Positions 35,330 to 47,229 of a stretch of 64,000 nt of DNA are shown piece by piece. How positions within the stretch are numbered: the stretch's first letter is position 1; every line of letters starts with the position of its first letter. Source of the stretch: Lactarius indigo (lineage: Eukaryota; Basidiomycota; Agaricomycetes; Russulales; Russulaceae). Made by a program: the position numbers and the translations under genes. The stretch is taken from contig JAFKAC010000009.1 of NCBI GenBank assembly GCA_025766275.1, positions 2,232,001 through 2,296,000 on the forward strand, given 5' to 3'. The notes beneath the pieces are model-generated. The model saw nothing but the letters and a program-made list of their open reading frames with translations, was not told the DNA's origin and did not search any database.

Positions 35330-36303
35330 AGCCTCCCACCGATCTCCAAGACTCCGTCGACGCTCCTCGACTCAGAGCGATCTCAATTCACCGACCTGGG
35401 TTCACCAGACATCGATGAGGATGCGTGTCAAAGTTGGGGACATTAAGTTCACGGCAGGTGGTGCCAGCTTGTCGTCCTCGCTAACCAGCTGGCAGGACAT
35501 CGGCAGTGTTGTCACTGCCTTCAAACTAGTGGCAGCCACCATCAAGACGTGCCAGGAAGCGTGGTCAATGTGCGCGGATGCAGGCTCTCCGAGGACGATG
35601 TCTACTTTGAAAATGTCTTGAGAATCGCTGGGTCAGCGCTGGTATGTGTTCACACCTTCTCCAGGTTTTAAACACAAAATTTTCTAGAGAACCATTCGTC
35701 CTCGCGTCCCAACAATTCCTACACCCCTTACTATCGCGACTGTCGCCGTCTCCCAAACGGTCTGCCCCTATCACAGACGTTGTCACTGCAAGCAACATAT
35801 CCGAGGTACACGGGAACCGACTCTACCAGCTTTAGTGGCATTAGACGAGGTGAGTCGGCCTTTGATCGTGAACTCCAGTTCACCCATAACCTCTAGGATG
35901 CTCGCGCAGATGCTGCGTCACTCAGGACTCTTCAAGCCTCGGAGCTCCAGGACTGGATCATTAGCAACAACGGGCTCGCCTTACCAGAGTCGAAGCGCAA
36001 GGACAGTACGTCGCAAATTCTGGACCCGGAACAATGTTAACGAATACTCATTGCACAGATCTCATTTTCAAGTCCCCCGAGTTCGCGCAAGTCTCCCAAT
36101 CATCCATCGACGAAGAGGAGGGCTCTCATTGGACCTGGCTACTGTACAGTTAAGTCACATCCAGCCACTCGCATCACAGACGTGAATCTGCGCCTGTGCC
36201 GTTCTCTGGTTCTACGATGTACTGGCAACCCTCTGGCGACAACTTGACTACGGAAGCCATTGAAATCGTCAAAAGGGCTTGCGACAAGCGATTGAGATAT
36301 TGA
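35330..36303 (+). pseudogene. Uncharacterised repeated gene family, copy A (broken)
   Basis: The plus strand encodes SQFTDLGSPDIDEDA, then after a 2-nt length difference in another frame SLSSSLTSWQDIGSVVTAFK and LVAATIKTCQEAWSMCADAG. Copy B at about 50 kb encodes SPDIDEDKLDN, SPSSSFTRWQEVGSVAATLK and LMAATIKICQEARLMCTNAR. DNA similarity between the copies is obvious over several hundred bases. Further downstream the frame carries TGTDSTSFSGIRRG, then DARADAASLRTLQASELQDW and IISNNGLALPESKRKD, and ends near 36303. I do not know the family. The frame break and missing start suggest a pseudogene. Confidence 0.5.
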
Positions 36304-38516
36304 CCCCGACACTACGCTTGCCAACATCGACCCCAAAACCCCCGTGGAAAGCAGCAACGCTAAATAAAAAAAGGAAGTTCATGTAATTACATTGTGACGT
36401 ATCATAAAACGACTCTGTTAATCGATTACTGTATATCCATTGTCCCCTCGACTTGCCTTTTTCGTTTTCGCTGCATGGACTGCTGCAGCTTACCTCGGCC
36501 GCCCTGCTACTTGTCTCCTGCCACCTTGTCTCCGTCCTATTACATCGTCGTTCTCTATCTTACCTTTGTCTGCTTGTTGTCTCTTGCCTCCTCGTCTCCA
36601 TCTCTTTACGTCATTGTTCTCTGTCCTCATTGCCGATCCCATCAACACACTCTGGCACACGCACGAGGCTACTTGATAGCCTTACCTGGGCCCACACCCT
36701 TTCACCGCACCACCTATCCCCGCTCCGACCGCCTCTCCATCCTGCCAAGGATCGCCATTTGTATTATCTGACTTGGACACGCATCGCATCATACTCATTA
36801 CCGCCTACGGAGGTTAGCGCTGTGCGGCATAGTGCCCTGGTTCTTCGCTCGTGACTCGTACGTCCCTACCTTGTCGCCTCCATCGATGTAGACGTCTAAC
36901 TTACCATCCTTCGTGTCTGCGCCAGTCATCCTATCTTCACTTCCTATGGGTTCGTCCGATGCCCCTTCTATTTGTCCCGTTCAATCCCTCTCGTCACTCC
37001 CATTTTCTCCAACTCGACGTCGTAGATAGAGCGCCCGTCAGTTGATCGCATGTACCCTACGGGCTGTCTTGCCGCTCCAAAATACAGTGTCATTCCATCC
37101 AGTTCCATTGTGTGCGTAGTAACAGACCCACACCCAAATGGTAGCAAAGTAGATCGAATCGCCATGGCCCTTCTTATCGTCTCCACCGGGCAGCTCGCGA
37201 TCGATCTAGTCAAGTACCATTCTGACTGGCGGTGCACGTAAATATAGCAGTGACAATACAATATTATTAACAATTGCGGATATATCCCAATCCTGTTATC
37301 TCTAGCCCGGGCTTCTCGAGAACTGGGGCTGCGTATGTGGAAATGCGAGCCCCCAAGTCGGTTTTGAGCCTGAAACGACGCCAGTGCTCGTTCTCCCCGC
37401 GCGGGTCGACGCCGGCGCTTGTTTTCCCAGTACATGTCGACGCCGGCGCTCGATTGCCGCCTTGCGTCATCATCGAATTACCCCACCATCCCTACTCCTA
37501 AACCGATTCCAAATGTGAGTCATCCCTCATATTCTCGCAAACAAACGACTTACGCTATTCAAACTTGCTCGCAAGCTCTTGCGCTCACTCCTCAAGGCGG
37601 TGTGGAGGGGGTTGAAAAGGGCCATTGGGCCACTTGTAACCAGGGTGAGCACCACCATTTGCGCTTTCAAAACCGCTGACTTACCTTTTCCACAGATAAT
37701 TGGGATGGGATGGCGTATCAGGATGGATCTGAAGGTCCATCTGAACGTCGCGAGTGGATCGGGCGACGTGGTCGATCGGTCGTTTGGACCGATTCGATTC
37801 GAGTTCCCTCGATATCTTTGCCATCTTGCTGGTGGCGCATCCAGACTCAAGCAGAGTAAGACACCACGTGATAACCTGGCATAAGTACGCATATCAACAG
37901 CTATAGCACGATAATTCCTCTCTAAAAAAATTAAATTAAGTGCCAGTGGGGAACGACAGAGGGAGACCCGTTTACAAAAGTCATGACCGAGGCACCGCTT
38001 CGGAAGTGGCTGCATCTTCTAAAGTCTGGTCCTGCGTGTCGCTTCCTTGGTTGCTTCCACTTGCCGGTTGTCTGGGTTACGCTGACCCCATGTCTCTGCC
38101 AAAGGTACGGTCGACCCTTTTGTTCTACTATACTAATCCTTGCACCTTAGTGCACGCCGACCACCTTGACCTCTCTGTTCCTTATCTCTCTGTATCTTTC
38201 ACCACTCGTCTCGCCACCTCGTACCTTACGCCCTCAATTCCACGTCTCGATCGTCTCCTTGTCCTCTTCCGATTTGTTCTCTCCCGTACCACCCTCAACT
38301 CTACTTATCTGGTAGCTACTAGACTCCCTATATTTAAACTACTGGTTTCTAGATGAATATACTCAGCGCTCCTGTCGCCACTTTCCTCTCGTCTTTGCGT
38401 GTGGTCCCAATTCAAGTCAGGCCCTCGGCACGGGCACTCCTACCTCTGGTCACTGGTGTGAAGTGGCGCAAGCGGTTGTGCAGGCCTCCGCGCCGCGCAA
38501 GATTTCATAGGTGTGT
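36304..38516. other. Non-coding or decayed sequence with strong purine/pyrimidine strand bias
   Basis: 36440-36840 and 38130-38350 are pyrimidine-rich on the plus strand, so long open frames there are expected from composition. A stretch at 37579-37884 has one good donor/acceptor pair (GTGAGC...CCACAG) but no recognisable product. Confidence 0.4.
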
Positions 38517-38554
38517 CTGCACATCAGGGAAATCGGGAAAGTTGAAATTTACCA
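38517..38554 (+). repeat. Candidate left terminal inverted repeat
   Basis: Sequence CTGCACATCAGGGAAATCGG and onward pairs with the complement of 46735-46773 (CTGGCGCATCTGGAAAATAG and onward). The match is imperfect. Confidence 0.4.
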
Positions 38555-40508
38555 TGATATGCTGGATCATTGCAAATTTATCAAAATACACTAAATTTGT
38601 GGAAATATCCAAGACGATTGCAAATTTTACAGTGGCCCAAGAGTGGCCTGGTAAATTTTCCATTATAATGCAGCAATACAGCTAAATGAAGCAAAACTCG
38701 GTCAGAGTAGCTGTCAGTGTGTCACGCTCAGTGAAAGCGTTGACTGGTGTGATTAGGTAAGTGGCTCTTCCCCACGTTCAGCCAACGTAAGACTTCAGGC
38801 TTAGCGTCAATCTTCGGGTCTTCGAGTGTTGAGTGTGCGAGTCAAGCAATGAGTAGATGGTGTATACAGACAAGCCCACTATATGTGGGCAGGCTTAAAT
38901 ACAAGCATATAGGATTGAAGTCACTCCCTAGACACTATGGGTAACTGCAAGATGACGTGGGGTGTAACAACAAAGGGGAAAGAGGTCTACGGTGGTGAAG
39001 GTAATGGGGGTAGGTGGCGACGATCAAGGTGATATGGTAGCGAGCCAATCCGAGGCACAGGATGAGGGTGTATAAAGTGAAATGAGCAAGTATAGATGCG
39101 AAAGGTGGTGACGGGATGACATCCACGTCCATAAATAGGATGGCGAGCGTAACTGGGACTGCGACAGGAGGGAGGACGTGGGTGAGTACGGGTGTGACAA
39201 TGTCGGTGTAACAGTAGCATTCCCCTAGTGAGTCTGGTTTGATCACCACCTCACTGGCATTGATGGCGTTGCAATCGATGTCAGTACATCGTAGGCTTGA
39301 AGGGACTGACTACTCATCTTTTTTGTGGTGTCTGCTTGTGTTGGCGAGGTGCCATGAGTGGCTGCGTCGTGCGGTGTGGTGCTACGACTACAATGAGAAG
39401 GCCCGCAGCTGGTGTCAGTACGTTGTAAGGCAGCATTGAATGGAACTCACGTTAGTATCCCATTTGCGGGGCTTTGCACGTTGAGGCCAGTGGCATCCTG
39501 GCTGGCTCGGGTTCATTATGAAGAGATGGTTGTCAGGCAACACAAGGAGATGGGAGAAAAGGCGCTGAGAAGCGACAGCTACGTGGAAGAGGCCAGAATT
39601 ACAAGTGCCAACTGAGTGTTCGTTTGGGTATCTTCGACTTAGAATGCCCTGAAGGGCCATTTCCACGCCAGAGAGAGAGGGGTGGAACGCGGGGGAATTG
39701 ATAATGGAATTGAGCAGACGTGGGTCCTTAAATATGTCAGGTCTTGTAACTAGGGTCGAGCCAAGTGGGAAAAAAAAAAAGGCGTTGAAGTGAAAGTAGG
39801 AAAGAGTATCACAAATACGGAGAAGAATGGAAAGGCAAGGTGTGGATCAGGTTTGAAAATGGGAAAGGAGAGGCAAGGACCAAGGTCGAAAATGGGATAT
39901 GAGGGTACAGTTCAAGACACGGCAAAGTGGCGGCATAGGTTGTATTGATGAGCTCGAGGTGTACTACCAGTAAAAATAGAACGCACATAAGAACTTGTTG
40001 ATAAAACGCGAAGGAACTCGAAAGGGCGCACCTCTGCGTGACACAAAGAATGCGAGCTTAGGGCAAGCCACTAGAAGTCATAGTCGTTTTGAGTGAAATG
40101 AGCATATGGCCTTGGTCTGCTAGAGTCGAAGGTGTGATTAGACTCGGACTTGGTGGGACGCGAACGAAGTAAGGGCCATGTGGCAAAAATTGGTTTGAGA
40201 ACAAGGCGGAGCTTTCGACAACACTGTGACCAAGAACCAGATGGCACGTATGATTGAGGGTTGCTTTCATATAACACCATACAGTCGAGGTAAGGAATGA
40301 CTAAGGGCACGGAATGACAACTTTCGAGGGCGAGACAGAGGGAAGAGAAAAATTGTACGGAATATGAGGCAAGGTCAAGCGGAGGAGACCTCGGATGGTT
40401 TGAAGTCCTATTTTGGCAGGACTACCCCACGGTGGACCAAAGACCCCGAAGACTCTGAAGGATGCATGGTTTCGCCCAAGGGCCACAGTTACCTTACAGC
40501 ACGTTGTA
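38555..40508. other. Inner left flank of the candidate transposon, no gene
   Basis: 38560-38640 has TTGCAAATTT-like words. The rest is purine-rich on the plus strand with scattered short frames. I see no supported gene before the transposase stop codon at 40509. Confidence 0.4.
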
Positions 40509-43500
40509 TTAGTTTACGGAATTGTGCAAAGTATGGAAAATCTGTCTATCTGTACGATTGTTCACAAAGAACGTGTCACAGTGATCCAAAACGCTGCTAC
40601 TAGTCCACTCAGCTGGCACAACTGGCCCGAATTTGGGTAAGAGGTGCACGCTCCGTCGGATATTCCCCACTGGGACAATGCTACATATCCAGTTACCCTC
40701 CAAATCTTTCTGTGGTCGTATCTTGAACATCCCATTATTTGGGTCAAGGACGGTAAGCGGAGAGTACCATTGTACGTATGCTAGGTGAAGTGGCACTGAT
40801 ACCCTGGGATCGAAGAGGCGGGAAAGATACTTTTGGGGTATCGAAAATATGACACGAATGCGCCCGACACAATAGCCTGTTTGGTGTCAGAATCATTAGC
40901 CACAAACCCAAGTGTGCTTGATCAAACGTACCTTTAACCCCATGTTCCTTTCCGGTCCCATCGTTGATCAACGCAGTATCAAAACGCCCAGTGATTAATC
41001 GATTGTGTTTACCCTTCCGTGTTGGTTGTGCGTGAATCGCGTCAGAGGTCAAGTTTTTTCCGGTAATCGGGTCGAACCGGGTGAACTTGATCACGTGCCA
41101 CACAGGAAGTCGATTAAAAGGGAGGCGCAGCCCCCATAATGAACTCTCGAGCTGCTGGCGAGTCTGATCTGGGTTATTAGTGGCAGAGATAAATCGGCGG
41201 AGAGCGACCTTGAAGAGTGGTGCCCCATACAAGTCCTGGAGCCTATCAAGTGGCACCGCATACTGCGTTGGATGCTTTGCCATGGTTAGTTCCTGACGTG
41301 GGTTCAAATCAGGTGGCGTCCAATCCACGCGCTTTGGAATAGGAGATCCAGCTAGACGCCACTTGATGTGCTGGTCATGGCGGTGGATGCGTTCCTTATG
41401 ATCCAGCCACAGCGTCATCTGTTCATACTCGTCCTTGCGATTTGTAGCTGCATATGCATCCTTCGCAAGGTCGATGTGGAGGCGCTCAGTGTACTGGGTA
41501 TTGAAGTTGTCAGTAGTGCCAAGAGACTTGATTGACTCGACGTAATGAGATAAAAAGTGAAATTTCGGGATGTTGAAGTGGGCGCGGATGCCGAGTTGGA
41601 CAAAAATTTCCTTGTTAGCATGGAATTGACTCAGAGCGTCTGTGAGAAGTCCGAGTGTCGAGTCGGTATGGATGGGATATTGTGCAAGGTATAATAGGTC
41701 TAATATTGCGCGCACAGACCGGAGGAGCCGAACGTTGGACAAGTTGTCGGGAAGGCGAATGTCAATAATGAGACCCAAGAAAAACTGGCAGATCTGGTCA
41801 TGTTCATGACCAGTGACGCGTGAAAGACTGCTGATCCCTCTCACAAAAAGGCGGATATTATGATTTGGGGGGAGTCGACGGCATCGCGCATCGATTTCTG
41901 CAGGCCCGCAAGCTTCAATAACCCAAGACTTTAGATGCTTGACGACGCCCTGATATAGTTGGTGGAGGACATCGGGAGTGATAGACTGGTAAATGTTGAG
42001 GTAAGGAAGCCCTAGCCAGAAGGGTTGAGGTACCGGCTTCATGCGGATCTTGGAACAAGTCTGAAGAAAGCCAGCTGAATCGCCCCAGAACGAGTCAAGA
42101 GCCTCAAGGAATGTATCCAGCTGGCGCGGAGGGGGTACGTCATCAGGTTTAAAGTCGCCCAGATCGTCTTGAGGTGTGCCACACACAGGACAATCACCAT
42201 AGATAGAACACGTCGCCAAAATTTGCTCGGGATAGTCACCAATAAAGCTTGCCAGGATGGGGTGATTCCGGTGAACAAGACCTTCAGCAGTAGACATAAA
42301 GACGCCGTCCTTTCCTGCTGAGACCAGTGGTTCGAGGATACGTCGCATACAGGCGTGGTAAAGGTTCGCTGTCAGTCGTTTCCGTTTTGCCTTGTTCACT
42401 ACTTGCTCTAGCTTTGTTGTCGGGAGGTAGCCTAGTAGCACATAGGAATGCAAGGAGCTCTTGCGACGGATCTCCTTAGGAATGTTCCCAATCGTCATGT
42501 AGATAGGATACGCGCTCTTGTTTCGGAAAAGAGTCAACTGTGTCTTGTCTGTTGACACAAGGACAGGGACAATGGTGGCCCTTGGCGTGACCTTCTCGAC
42601 CGCGGCCTGCGTCTGAGTCAGCATCACTACTCAGTCAACACGTTGTCGCCCTTCCCACCTGCGTTGTCCACCACCAAGACCCAGTATGCATATCGTGATA
42701 CATCTGCTCCGTTCTCTCATCATCGATATAGTGTTTTTCAGGTGCAAAGATAAGGTAAGGAGCCAAATCTGGGTCCCCAAAGAGCGCGCGGATGCACTGA
42801 ATAATGTCTCTGTAGAAGACTTCGCACACTTCGTCTCCGACCAAAACTTCTTTTCGTTGGAAAGGAGGTCGCCCAGGAAGGTGAGAGTCAACCAGTCGAT
42901 TCATTTCTCATGTAGTTTTGAATGTAAGACCCAGCCGTTCTTGGACCTGAAAACTCGTCAAAACTCTTCATCACTGCGACATTGCGTCGCTGATCGCTCA
43001 ACTCACCCCATCGATAGCCATCATCTCGGTGAATGCTGTTGAACTTGGTCCACGTAGCTTCGCCCATTTGGCGATCTGCCAGTCCAATGACGATGCAAAG
43101 GGTGCGTAAGGATTTGATTGTGATACGTCCCCGACCTTCGCTTCGTATTTTTGATTTTCAGTCATGTTTTTTTTTGAGTGCGCAACTCCTGCGTTTCCTC
43201 CTGGATACCTGGTGACCTTTGGACGTCTCTCAAGCACCGGTCCTACCTCCCCACGTCTCTGAAGTGAGTCGTCATCTTGCGGTCGTTCTTGTTCACTTAG
43301 GCCACCTGCAGCCCTCTCGGGAGTTGTGCGATTGGCATTAGGGTTGATAGCTGCGTTGGGGCTTGGAGGTCGGGCGCGGCGTCGTGGTTCAAGTCCGATA
43401 TCATGTTGGGCAATGGGGGCTGTGTCGCTGTCGCTGCTGTATTTGTCCGAGGCAGTGCCACCTTCGTCCTCTGAGCTGATGCTGTCGTCCCCTGAGCCAG

Positions 43501-43876
43501 CGATAACAGCTCCGTCCATGGCGCTGTATGGACCGTTGTCCACCGTGTCCTCGCTAATGATGTCCCCGACGTTTTCGACTGGATGTACACCTGTACCAGA
43601 ACTGTGTCGGCCACCAAGCTCCATTGTAACATCCTCGTCATCGACTACAGATAATCAGCGTTGTGGGCCTCGATCATACCAGCATATCTCACCTGACTCG
43701 GGTTCGTCCCTTTTTCGTTTTTTTGCTGCTTTGGTAACGCCGTTGACACTGACGAGTTTGGCAGACCTCAGTTGGGCAAGATATGACTGGCATCGTGGGT
43801 CATTGCTCCGGGAGCAGTGCTGGACAATACCACTGCGCTTCAGTCGTTTTCGGCCACATCCTCTACAGTCCACCAT
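40509..43876 (-). pseudogene. Plavaka-type transposase with one in-frame TGA
   Basis: Exons 43876-43693, 43644-43007, 42946-42659, 42606-40932 and 40876-40509 join in phase to 1051 codons. The N-terminus has the Cys/His cluster usual for these proteins (CRGCGRKRLKRSG ... HCSRSNDPRC), then a disordered acidic region, then SSLDWQIAKWAKLRGPSSTA. The transposase core includes LPGRPPFQRKEVLVGDEVCE, VPVLVSTDKTQLTLFRNKSA, YPIYMTIGNIPKEIRR, CPVCGTPQDDLGD and TPDVLHQLYQGVVKHLKSWV. The C-terminus is RVSVPLHLAYVQWYSPLTVL. Plavaka is a fungal branch of CACTA-like cut-and-paste elements. The only break I see is TGA at 42910-42908, where an Arg codon CGA would restore a normal-looking LTFKTTREMNRLVD. Calling it a pseudogene rests on that one codon. 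Confidence 0.85.
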
Positions 43877-44060
43877 GGTGTTTGCGTTGTGGGTATTGAA
43901 GGTATGTTGCGTTTACCTTCGAACCTATATGATTTGAAATTAACAAAAAGTTGAACCAGTAAAGGCAACCGCCACTCGGTTTTTTTTTCCATAAATACCA
44001 GCTCCCGTTGGTTTTTTCACCCTTCACTCTTTCACCGTCCAAGTTGTCAAGTTACCTCTC
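43877..44060. promoter_or_regulatory. Divergent promoter inside the candidate transposon
   Basis: 184 bp separate the transposase start (43876, minus) from the DUF6532 start (44061, plus). The stretch includes a T-run and CCATAAATACC, a possible TATA-like element for the plus gene. Confidence 0.5.
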
Positions 44061-46278
44061 ATGCCCCAACCGTCCGTTGATCAACCTGAGGTCCCGGCCA
44101 CTCAGGGATCACGCCGTAAGTGTTTTTCTTCCATGTTTGATGTTTTCTCACCGGATAATGCTAGTTCCCCGCCCGTCGAAGACCAAGGCCATGGAAAATG
44201 CTGCCTGGCGTACACTCAAGCCCAAGACTTATCCGAAGAAGAAAGCAAAGTCGGCAGCCACAGATGCACCCACCACGAACGTCAGCATGCCACCTCCCAA
44301 AAAGAAACGCCGGTCAAATACCGGTGAGCAGGGTTAGTCATATTCCATTTTCCACCCACTGTTCTGGTTGACAGACACACTCTCGACAGCAGCAGACTCG
44401 GAATTTCCAGCAGAAGAGCCAAATAACAACGAGACGATTGAGGTGCCGCGTCGTCGAGCTCCTAGTCACGACTCATCTAAGGTGCCACCACACCTCGAGC
44501 GCCGTCAAAAGGCCCTTGCTCACAGCTCTGAGGACGAGTTTGATCCAGAGGACAAGCCCCAGGACGACAAGTCCCAGGATGGCAACAGCGTGGAAGATGA
44601 AGACAACGAAGACCTTATTGGACTCAACAATGAAGCACTACGACAGACGTTTGACGATGAGGTGAGCTTCACAACAAATCGAACTGATTGGATGGGGGTA
44701 ATACGTTATCTCTCAGGCTGTCAGTTGGGACGACAATCAGTCTCCCAAGTCTTCCCAACATCGCCAACTGGCTCACCGCAACTACAAAGCTGGTGATCAT
44801 GGTAACGTTGATCGAGATGATGGTCGGCCCTTTGAACCTTCACAATATCGTCAACCAGCATACCGCAGCTACGGAGATGATGATGCCAGTGACTATGGTG
44901 ATCTCAACGTCGATGACTTCGATGTTGACAATGGAGCTACTAAATACGGCGGTGTCAACATCAATGGTGCCCATGGTATCGACAATAACATCGACGACAT
45001 TGACAACATTGACAACAATGGCAACAACAACCTTGGGGGCCCTCAGGCCCATGCAAGGGCGCACAAGGTTCGTGTGTTTACCTTATTTTCCGAGTCTCTC
45101 AAGTAATGTCCTTTGTAGGAACCATTGTCCAAGCGTGCTGCTGAGCGGCGGGCTGAGCTTCTCGTACTCAGTGACGACAACCATGGTACTTCTGTCGTCT
45201 CTACCACTGCCCTTAGGGAGCGCAACGCGCGCTGGCCACATGCACCTATCTGTCCCCCTGGTCCTAGGCAACGCAATATCTGTATCAACCTGCAGCCCGA
45301 AGACTTCAGGGCAATTCTGAAGGATGGTATTGTGTCTCTTCATCGCTACTGCGCATTTCATCAGGGGTATATACCAGTAGATGTTCAAACTGATCACTTC
45401 GTCGAGCTTCTCATCAAGTCGGCTACAAGACTGAATAAACCCCACTACAGCGCGCGGTTGCAGAAGGATGCAGCCCTTCAAAAGGAAGTCTGTGATTTGG
45501 TGAGTTTCAATTCTATCCCGCTGGCTCAGGTATTAATACATGACACCTCAGTTGAGTGGGCGCGTTTCACACTATCGCACCTCTGTCAAGCAGGTTGCCA
45601 TCAACCTTGTCACGCATGGGTATAGACTCGAGAATGATGAGTCAACACGGGCGAGTCAAGTCAAGGACCTTATCTACAACGACAAGTTCATCTTTGAGCC
45701 AAAAGATGATGGGGTACGTCATTGTAACTTGTCGGGAATTACACTCATTTCTGTCTAGGGCATCAACTTCACAAGGCCGTTTCAGCACCCGGTCATTATT
45801 GACACATTGCGCAATGCCTTTTTCAAGCGTAGACGGGGTCCAAGTTTTGCTCAAAAAAATCGCCGCAGCTTCCCCCTTGGTGCAAGTTTACTTGACTTGG
45901 AGCTCCCACCGGCAATGGTGGCCATGGCTGCTGTTGCTGTGAGTCTCCCGCTTTATTGATGTGCTCTACTTATAATATTAATTAGGTTCACGCCTCACTG
46001 GAAGAGAAGGCACTTGGTGTTGAGTTCAATGCTGACGCATACGAAGACTCCTACTACATACATATTGCTACCTTGAAAGAGATTCAGGAGAAGAACAGTC
46101 CAGCCTACTGACGTCTTATGTCAGATTTGTATAAGCTGGTAACGTGAGTACCTTTTTTGAGGTGATTATGAGAACTGCTGAAATGCCAGTGCCATTCAGG
46201 GATGACCCTAAAACCCGGGTTCGTGACTCCTCAAACAATGCCATGGTACTTCTAGATCTCAATGGTATGGCTGTGTAG
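44061..46278 (+). pseudogene. DUF6532-family gene, truncated by a TGA near its 3' end
   Basis: Eight exons (44061-44115, 44165-44323, 44375-44661, 44717-45067, 45119-45499, 45552-45713, 45759-45938, 45986-46111) give 566 aa in frame. The N-terminal half is disordered: basic (PPPKKKRRSNTG), acidic (SSEDEFDPEDKPQDDKSQDG), and an Asp/Asn-rich stretch near 44980. The folded C-terminal half (SGRVSHYRTSVKQVAINLVT, NDKFIFEPKDDGINFTRPF, QHPVIIDTLRNAFFKRRRGP, LELPPAMVAMAAVAVHASLE) fits DUF6532, an uncharacterised basidiomycete domain common near mobile elements. Coding signal continues past the TGA at 46109-46111 (RLMSDLYKLV, then DDPKTRVRDSSNNAMVLLDL, stop TAG at 46276-46278). The TGA therefore looks secondary and removes perhaps 40 residues. 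Function is unknown. Confidence 0.75.
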
Positions 46279-46734
46279 TGTATTTACGCTATCGACATCA
46301 TCCCAAAATGTTTACATAAATTTGTCTATATTTTCTCGTACAACCCTTATAATAAATTCTTATAATACATAAAAAAGGCGGTTTAAAAAAATTATTCAAC
46401 AAAATTATTTATTGAACCACAACAAATGTGTAGATAAGTGGCAATTTTTTTCGAAAAAAAGGCACAAAAACATGAGCTATATTGGATTATTTATGTAAAC
46501 TGCACTGTAAAGTCCACACCCCATATCCAAAATGTACAGTATATATTTCAATATATCACACACTTTTGTCTCATTATTCAAGAAATTGTGAAGCTTCACA
46601 GGCCAACCTTTTAAGTAACTAAATTCCAACACATTGATTGAATTTTGCAGGTGTGATGAAATTTGGCAAAATTTTGCAAACTTTTGCAAAAGTCTGCAAA
46701 GGTTTGCACCATCATGCTAAATTTGGCATCCCAC
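46279..46734. repeat. AT-rich inner right flank with repeated TTTTGCAAA words
   Basis: 46640-46710 contains GGCAAAATTTTGCAAACTTT and further near-copies of TTTTGCAAA within 70 bp, in both orientations. The whole 46310-46740 block is AT-rich. This fits a subterminal repeat zone of the candidate transposon. Confidence 0.5.
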
Positions 46735-46773
46735 TTGCCAATTTCAGCATACCCTATTTTCCAGATGCGCCAG
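46735..46773 (-). repeat. Candidate right terminal inverted repeat
   Basis: Pairs with 38517-38554 as described for the candidate element. Confidence 0.4.
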
Positions 46774-46780
46774 CAGTCAC

Positions 46781-46998
46781 GGACGCGTCCATATCAAATC
46801 TCTAAGGCCGCGCGCGAGTGTGACGAGGTCGGGAGCGCAAACAATGGGCAACACACTGTAATGGGTGGTCGGGTCGGAAACAGCTGTGCACGCTTCTGCG
46901 CCACGCGAAACTTCGCAAGGGTGGCCGCCTTGGTCAAGGACGCGTCGTGCTCAAGTCTCTAAGGCCGCGTGCGAGTGCGGCACGCTGGGGAACGCAAA
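46781..46998. repeat. Two direct copies of a 61 bp unit
   Basis: 46781-46841 and 46938-46998 share GGACGCGTC, TCTCTAAGGCCGCG, GCGAGTG and GCAAA at identical offsets, with roughly three quarters of positions identical. The units lie just outside the candidate right end of the transposon. Confidence 0.7.
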
Positions 46999-47229
46999 GG
47001 AGGATCTACGCTCTCTGAGGTCTGAAACGTGAGGAGAGAACTTCATTCTTTTTCTTTAGTTGTAAATCCATGGAATGTAGTAAGGGGAAAGTCAACCCCC
47101 AACGATCAGGCGAATTCCCATCATGAGTTCCATAGGACAAGATATATCAGCAAACTATGGTATGAAGTAGAAAGAAATACAGGCGCAAACACTTGCGCGA
47201 ATACGTAGATTCTGGGAAATAGAGATGGT

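Larger units (their letters stand above)
38517..46773. mobile_element. Candidate Plavaka-type DNA transposon carrying a transposase and a DUF6532 gene
   Basis: The proposed element holds a minus-strand Plavaka-type transposase (40509-43876) and a divergent DUF6532 gene (44061-46278). The ends are inferred from a 38-39 bp imperfect inverted repeat (38517-38554 against 46735-46773, about 28 of 38 positions plus one gap). Just inside both ends are repeated words of the form TTGCAAATTT/TTTTGCAAA, like the subterminal repeats of CACTA-type elements. No clear target-site duplication is visible, so exact ends are uncertain. Both genes carry one TGA, so the copy is probably inactive. Confidence 0.5.

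Noticed and set aside
36394..36854. Overlapping plus-strand frames rich in Leu, Ser and Pro
   Set aside because: The sequence is pyrimidine-biased, which creates open frames in all three phases; no splice pattern or motif supports a gene.
38931..38950. CACTATGGG as a possible CACTA-type terminus
   Set aside because: No matching inverted end was found beyond the DUF6532 gene, and the TIR pair at 38517/46735 fits the gene content better.
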